Positions 58,590 to 64,000 of a stretch of DNA of 64,000 nucleotides are shown piece after piece. A program made the translations under genes and the position numbers. Position 1 is the first letter of the stretch. Each line of letters begins with the position of its first letter. The DNA is from Cephalotus follicularis (taxonomy: Eukaryota; Streptophyta; Magnoliopsida; Oxalidales; Cephalotaceae): positions 91,794-155,793 of the forward strand of contig BDDD01000083.1 in assembly GCA_001972305.1 (NCBI GenBank). Reading direction: 5' to 3'. The notes under the pieces are model-generated. The model did not search any database and was not told the origin of the DNA. It saw nothing but the letters and a program-made list of their open reading frames with translations.

Positions 58590-58594
58590 TGGGG

Positions 58595-59350
58595 TGCGTG
58601 CTAGAGAGTATGACACGATACCAACCCACCATAGGAAACCTATTTTGGATAGTCAATACATATGTCAATAGGATTCCTATTGTCTCAGTAGTGTATAGTT
58701 AGAGGTGACTAGTAGGACAAACATGACCTGTGTTATGTCCTCAGACCTGAGCTGCTTGCATGCGTTGTGTGGTAACCGCTTGGCTTTGATTTCCGCCTTC
58801 ACCAGCTCTCGCCACTAGATGGCAAAAAAGTTATCTTTGGGCCTTGTGGGAGCTGCATTGAGATGTATGGGCAAGTGCGCAACAAGGAATCATCACACCT
58901 GTCTTGAGGGTGACCAGATCTATATTATCTTTGTCCATTGTAGACTTAAGGACCTGGCAAGGCAGAGGTAGACTGGAAACAGGTGGTTTTCAAGTAGGTC
59001 TGTCGCTAGTCTCAGTGTAGACATTGATTTATAGTTATCGCGGTATTACCTAGGGTGGCATTTATCCAAACCCTAGTCTTCCGTCGGAGCCACATATGAC
59101 GAAGGATACATGACATATATGCTGATGAAAGGACAATGTACCGGTTAACTGACTAACGAATGACAGACGTGGAGGCCCACGGTTCTGAGGGATGATTGGA
59201 TATCATATCGAGGCTATTTTGATAGTCTCTAACTATTTGGATGGCTGTAATAGGACTTAGGGATGTTCTTGAAAATTTATCACTGTACCAAAAATGAACC
59301 GGACTTTCAAGTCCCACCTGAATTTGGAATAGGTTGACATGTGAGCGACA
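58595..59350 (+). mobile_element. Copia LTR fragment, right of the E1 insertion
   Basis: It continues 16355 and matches 3206-3965 of the copia LTR at 2827 at low identity. Landmarks: GTGCGTGCTAG, GACCTGAGCTGC, TGGAAAC-GG, GGACTTTC-GTCC and a GACACATGTCA-TT word. It is a host fragment older than the whole nest. Confidence 0.65.
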
Positions 59351-59515
59351 CATGTCATTTTGTGTGAGATTAGCGTCGGGAGGTGCTACTTTTCTAGAGA
59401 ACATTTTGTTTGCTGAATGTGTAACTTCTTCTGGAGTAAGTTCAAGCATCACCATAATGGAATGTTCTGTGCGAATGATTGTTTTTTTAACAGTTGAATA
59501 CAGTCGGCATTTATT

Positions 59516-60622
59516 TGTTGAGAGAGTTTAAGGATGAGATTATGTGAAGGCATACGTCGCAGCGAAGGTCAAACCTCAAAGTCAGACCACGCAGCAAAAG
59601 TAAGACATCAGAGGTCATTGGCAGACCTCAGAGGTCAATGACAGACCTCAGAGGGCAGAGATTAGACCTCAATGGTAGAGATCATACCTCAGACCCTAGA
59701 CCTCAGAGCTTAAGGGAAGACCCCGGTGGTAGAGGTTGGAGCTCGAACTTTTGATGCAAAGCTGGAAGCTCAATGCTCTAAGTCAGACTTCAGAACTTAT
59801 AAGCAGACTTCTGAGATTAGAATCTGTAAGCTTAAGGGTAAGCTTAAAAGAGATATTTAATGATGAGTCATAAGTCTAATGATGAGTCATAAGGCTATAA
59901 ATTTTTTTTTACTTGACTTATCTAACACACAATGCGAAATATCTCAAAAACACACGAGTTTTGAACCCGTCCAAAAAAGCTCTCTCTTTTCTCTTCTACG
60001 ATATCTCCCTTGTATCATCCTCTTTCATCAAAGGACTTTGACAGGGCTTGTAGCTCTGAAGAAGAGAAGAACAAACCAATCATCTCATACCCTCCAAACT
60101 TCATAATAGGTGGAGATAGTTTCTATCATGGAGTCTATCTTTACTTGTGTTGAATACTAGATTAGGCCTAAACACTTTTTGGCCTCCAACCTTTCATAAA
60201 GCTTGTATCCGTTGGATTGGGTAGCAAGTTTAGTGAAGACAAAAGCTTGGATTTAAAGCTTGAGGGAACACACAAAAGTGGAGGAGCAAAGAATTAGGTA
60301 ATGAAATTCTGATATCCTCCTATATAGCTTTTGTGTAGATGTTTGGGTTTTGGTTGGTGAATTAAAGTTAGGGTTTTTGTGTGTAACCCTAATGACAATT
60401 TATGGAGCGACCTATGCTAGGGTTAGTGGAATCTTAGCTCCACCCAAACCCCTATGCTTGGGAAGTTTGTTTGGTTCAATTGAAACCCTAATTATTGATC
60501 TTTGGGCATCATGGGACACTTAGTTCAAGGGCAACTTCACCCTTCCGCATTTTAAATCAAGTGAAAATTTTTGTTTTTAACCCTGAACACTAAATGTCCT
60601 ATACCTGTTTTAGCCCTTTCCA
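59516..60622 (+). mobile_element. Copia-type LTR (about 1.1 kb)
   Basis: It starts TGTTGAGAGAG and ends CCCTTTCCA, followed by five bases and a perfect tRNA-Met primer site, so it is a 5' LTR. A TATA-like CTATAAATTTT is at 59895. A GACCTCAGAGG-rich stretch lies at 59560-59790. No second LTR is found in view, and the left end is judged from the TGTTGAG start only. Confidence 0.6.
59560..59790 (+). repeat. GACCTCAGAGG-type word cluster
   Basis: Words such as AGACCTCAGAGGTCA, AGACCTCAATGGTAG, CAGACCTCAGAGG, AGACCCTAGACCTCAGAG and AGACTTCAGA recur with about 18-25-base spacing. Several are palindromic (TGACCTCTGAGGTC-like). The arrangement is analogous to the motif blocks of the gypsy LTRs but the word is different. 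Confidence 0.6.
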
Positions 60623-60627
60623 ATAAG

Positions 60628-60639
60628 TGGTATCAGAGC
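60628..60639 (+). other. Primer-binding site (tRNA-Met type)
   Basis: TGGTATCAGAGC, plus strand, five bases after the LTR end. Confidence 0.85.
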
Positions 60640-61762
60640 CTCTAATTAGGCTCAATTGGACCTCAATTTAGTATCTAGTGGTTTGTTTTAAAGCCATTAA
60701 ATATTAAATTGTAACGTGTTTATTCATTGAATATATAGAGAATATATTTGTTGGATTTCTTATGCATGAAGGTAGCCTTCGGACTAGACTTAGCTTTTTG
60801 GTTTCTTTCATGGGTGTTATTTAAATTCTTTATTACAATGGTGATCATTTGGTTTTTAATAAGGTTGCCTGTGTGCGTCATTTATTTTTCTTGTCTATTA
60901 TTTCATAGGGTAGAAATATCTCTTCTCCCTTATATTTGTGTTCTTATTCTTTTGTAATACAAGTTGTGTAATTTTAAGAATAAGGTACAAACAAGCTTGA
61001 AGAGATGATCAAGAAGATTACAAGACCAAGTGAAGACCATGTATGCATGGTGTGAATGTTATAATAAAGTAGTTGTTAAATAATATCACCTAGGAGACCG
61101 AATGGTCACGTCACGTGATGATTATAGAGTTAAAATCCCAAGTCAGGCCATTTTTAGGATGCATGAGATGGATGAATTTTTTTAATGAAACCAAACACGT
61201 CCAAGCATGATAAGCCGTTCAAATGGGATTTGAAGATAAAATTTATCTTAAAATCGCTTTGGGTAAAACTTAAAATTTGGTGGGAACAAATTCCTCCAAT
61301 CTTTAAATAATAAGTCCATAAGCGATGAGGCACATGTGGTGTCCTGTCGTTGGCCTTCCACGACCTTCGTTGAATGGTGTGGGCATATTAGGGATTACAC
61401 TGTGACAGCAGAGGTCCTTCGTATGATCATTATTATTCAATTTCAGTGTGAGGTGCACTGGAAGGAAATGACATTGTTTTGGCATCAGGACACGGACATG
61501 TGTGAGTGATTAAAACATGTCAATTTCTTTGAGGATTATTGGTTTGACTTATATCGGGATCATATTGTTGGCACAACAACAGTTGTGGACTATATGGGCC
61601 AGCAGGCCAAATTTTGTATCGGAACTTGCATTTCAAGGGAGCAAACCTAATGCAAATAGAAATTCAAAGGAGCCGACAGGTGAGGCTATACCAGGCTAGA
61701 TAGATTCAATCCTCACTAGGTGATGAGGAGCTTCCTGAATTCCACATGGAGGTGTGTGATAC
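60640..61762 (+). other. No recognisable gene; presumed retroelement leader or remnant
   Basis: About 1.1 kb follows the primer site. Copia gag would be expected but no UBN2-type segment is seen. Short open frames look random. Confidence 0.4.
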
Positions 61763-63098
61763 TATCATACCCCGTTTTAACAAACACATGTGGTTATCAT
61801 TTTAATCCAGTATTAGCAATAAAACCAAAATATTCATAAAATTTAAATCTTTCGCGGAAGCATTAAATATACTGGATCATATAAGGTGTTCGTATGCAGC
61901 CCATACTACATGGTTACTCAATACAATACGAGTTATATATTACATATCAGGAATGTAAACATAACGTAACAGAGTATGACTTTGTACAATTTTCAATAAC
62001 ATTACAACTTAACAACCTTGAAATAAAAGCCTCCAAGTATAGCTTCAACAGCACGTGCAATCCTTCACTTCAATCTGTAATTATAGGTGTTAGCCGTTGT
62101 CCTCACTTGGCTAAGCAGGTAGATATGCATGAAAATGAATATATGAATGTAATCATGCATGGAAATTATATCATTAAACACTAAGTATATATATATATGA
62201 TGAATATATATAAGCAATCATGCCAAATGGCTACAATCAATCACTTGATCATGAATATCGCACAAGGGTACAATCAATCACTACACTGGGTGGGTGTCAT
62301 CTAGTGCTACCTCCTAGCTCAACCGATACACCACCTGACTACCACCATGCACTTCGATGTGATAGACTAGGTAAACACTTATTTCCGGCACGTGGCGGGC
62401 AATATAACACTCACTGTCTGCAAGGCAAATAAATTTGGTGAATAAGCTAGAGCCAACTCCTGGCATATCCGCTCACCTCCGTAGTCAGCGGCATACTCCA
62501 TGCCACTAGACTATCGGAAACACTTCAATCACAATCAAACACTAAAATTACATATATATAATATGTAAAATAACACTAGTTTTCTTTGAGAAAACGGTAA
62601 ACACTTTCATTAAAATCTCTTCGAGGAAACGATAAAACACTTCACTGACTATGCCTCACTTGGAGGAAACAGTAAAAACACTTCACTAGGTTTCCCTTTT
62701 GAGGGAACAAAACAATACACTTAGTTTTCTTTTTAAAAGCAATAATAGAAAACCTTGACCATGCATAAAGCATCAATAGGTAAATCACTTGATAGATATG
62801 TACTATCTATAACAATATATCACTTTCAATAATATTCAATCACTCAATCAATACAATCATTGGTGGTTTTAGGAATCAAACCACATAATGCAGGCAAACA
62901 TATGCTCAGAATGTAAAACAGTCACTATAGGTGTCGAAGTGTACCTTAGGCGTCAATGTGCGCTTATGCGTCAACGTGTATCTTAGGCGTTAACGTCATT
63001 CCCGCGTCAATATCCAAAATGGGCATTAACGCATTAAGGAAGGACCTTAGGCATCAACGTTCGATATTGGCGCCGACGTGTAAAGTAGGATTTCTAGG
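61763..63098 (-). mobile_element. Diverged E5-family LTR, interrupted
   Basis: The plus-strand start TATCATACCCCG, CGCGGAAGC--TAA, GTTAGCCGTTGTCCTCACTTGGCTAAG and AAACATATGCTCAGAATG matches the E5 LTR from its plus-strand start (31863) to about 33000, at clearly lower identity. A motif block with mainly decayed copies (GGCGTCAACG, GCGTCAATG, GGCGCCGACGTG) is at 62933-63082. Homology stops at 63098, where another LTR starts. Confidence 0.75.
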
Positions 63099-64000
63099 TG
63101 TAACGCCCGGTATTTTCCCGAATGTAATATTTCCATTTATGATGTAATCATTAAACTTGATTTAATGAGAATGTGGAGCTTTTGAACTCAAAAGATGCTT
63201 GCAAACCCTAGTTATGGACTTAAAGATGGAGTGTGTATGTTAAAGCTTGAAACGGCGATGTTTTGGCCAAAAGACATCGACGTATTTTGGAAAGACGTCG
63301 ACTCCTTTGTGAGCTAGGGCACACGTGAATGCATGGGCATGCACGTCAACTCGGGAAAGAGGCATCGACACCTTCTTACGAATGGACAAAGACATCGACG
63401 TCCAAGGAAAGACGTCGACGCCTTTGTATGAATGGCCATCACGTTCCTCGTCTGCAGAAGTAACATGCAAGGGGGATTTGTTTAGGGGCTTACCTAACGC
63501 CTTTTTGAGTACTTTGTGGCATGTTATGCATGTGGGTGGGTTGCCAGAACATGCCCTCACATGATTCATGCAAGGGGAATCCTCACCTGCTACCTGCAAT
63601 GTAAAGAATGGTTAAAGAATGTAAAAGAAATGCAGAAAGAGAGTAGGTGAGAGAGAGTTGGAATGTGGCTGTCAAATGCCAGAAGGAGGATGTCGGGGGA
63701 GAGCCTTCTGCATAAAGGACACCCTCCCCACTTGTCTCTCTCGTTTTACAAACACCAGGAGAGAGAGAGAGTGAGAAACAGTGACTGTGTGTATTCCACC
63801 ATTGTTGAAGCTTGGAGCTTGGACCTTGAAGCTACTGGTGCAGCTACGGGACGGACCTAGAGGGGCTGCTGTGACTTCGTGGAATACTAAAAGAGGTGGA
63901 CTTTCGGTTTCTAACTTGAAACCAGAGGTAGGGGAAAGCCATACTGTAAAATTCGAGCTTAATATTCATGCATGGTTTATGAATTCTGAATGTATAAAAA
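63099..64000 (+). mobile_element. E5-family LTR start, opposite orientation, runs off window
   Basis: TGTAACGCCCGGTATTTT matches the reverse complement of the E5 LTR end (40918 leftward). Alignment continues through the motif block (63255-63425), TAACATGCAA, ATGCAAGGGGA-TCCTCACCTGC-ACCTGCA and a GA-rich tract. It appears inserted in the 61763 LTR; the left flank CTAGG (63094-63098) is the candidate target duplication. Confidence 0.8.
63255..63425 (+). repeat. CGTCGACG-type motif block in right-edge LTR
   Basis: GACATCGACGTATTTTG, GACGTCGACTCCTTTG, GGCATCGACACC, GACATCGACGTCC and GACGTCGACGCCTTTG. It lies at the position equivalent to block 2 of E5. Confidence 0.85.

Larger units (their letters stand above)
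16351..58594 (-). mobile_element. E1: Tekay-like chromovirus carrying the whole nest
   Basis: The outer LTRs are 16356-18549 and 57141-58589, flanked by TGGGG duplications (16351-16355 and 58590-58594). The element reads on the minus strand: 5' LTR on the right, then a degenerate tRNA-Met primer site (57123-57138), gag, protease, and reverse transcriptase interrupted at 54544/20879 by E2. The rest of reverse transcriptase, RNase H, integrase, a chromodomain-like tail, a polypurine tract and the 3' LTR follow. Its own DNA is about 8.6 kb out of the 42-kb span. The chromodomain-like C-terminus and the Met primer site place it with chromoviruses; Tekay/Del is the closest lineage by pattern. Confidence 0.88.

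Noticed and set aside
61303..61485. Short frame after the copia primer site as a possible gag
   Set aside because: No gag pattern, and random-looking composition.

Overview
This window is repeat-dense heterochromatic DNA from a flowering plant, probably a eudicot. Every protein-coding trace I can identify comes from plant LTR retrotransposons: Ty3/gypsy chromoviruses of the Tekay/Del type, Athila, Tat, and Ty1/copia. The one other protein family is a degenerate one that resembles the 'putative plant transposon protein' family. I found no convincing single-copy host gene, tRNA, rRNA, CRISPR array or bacterial-type operon. The species cannot be named from this sequence.

Left part (1-16.3 kb). 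The tail of a chromovirus-type LTR (1-399) abuts a decayed Ty1/copia pol on the + strand (400-2820) with its 3' LTR (2827-about 5250). An inverted truncated copy of the same copia LTR follows (about 5285-5897). Next come two broken copies of the transposon-like protein gene on the - strand (6.0-7.3 kb). A copia gag on the - strand (15383 down to 7620) is split by a roughly 4.1-kb LTR-like unit (7760-about 14693) packed with tandem arrays. That unit is itself split by a clean 2.8-kb solo LTR (11066-13866, target duplication AGATG).

Central part (16351-58594) is a nest of LTR retrotransposons. A copia LTR fragment was hit by Tekay-like element E1 (16356-58589, -, duplication TGGGG). The reverse transcriptase of E1 was hit by Tekay-like element E2 (20879-54544, -, duplication AATGT/AATGC). 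E2 received two insertions: Tat element E3 (+, 21759-about 26870) in its left LTR, and Athila element E4 (26918-47495, -, duplication TCAAC) in its pol tail. E4 received a solo LTR (28385-30468) and a deleted chromovirus E5 (31863-40918, -, duplication GTTAT) in its integrase. A later deletion removed the 3' half of E3 together with the rest of E2's left LTR. LTR divergence judged by eye rises from E5 (about 2 percent) to E4 (about 6 percent) to E2 and E1, which agrees with the nesting order.

Right part (58.6-64 kb). The rest of the copia LTR is followed by a copia-type LTR with a tRNA-Met primer site (59516-60639) and about 1.1 kb with no recognisable gene. Then come two E5-family LTRs in opposite orientation (61763-63098 and 63099 to the window end), the second apparently inserted in the first.

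No element is intact. The breaks are mostly transitions, often Gln to stop, as expected for methylation-driven decay. The most unusual shared feature is a CpG-rich palindromic motif, ideal form CGTCGACG. It is clustered in the LTRs of at least five sequence-unrelated families, including both Athila and chromovirus types.
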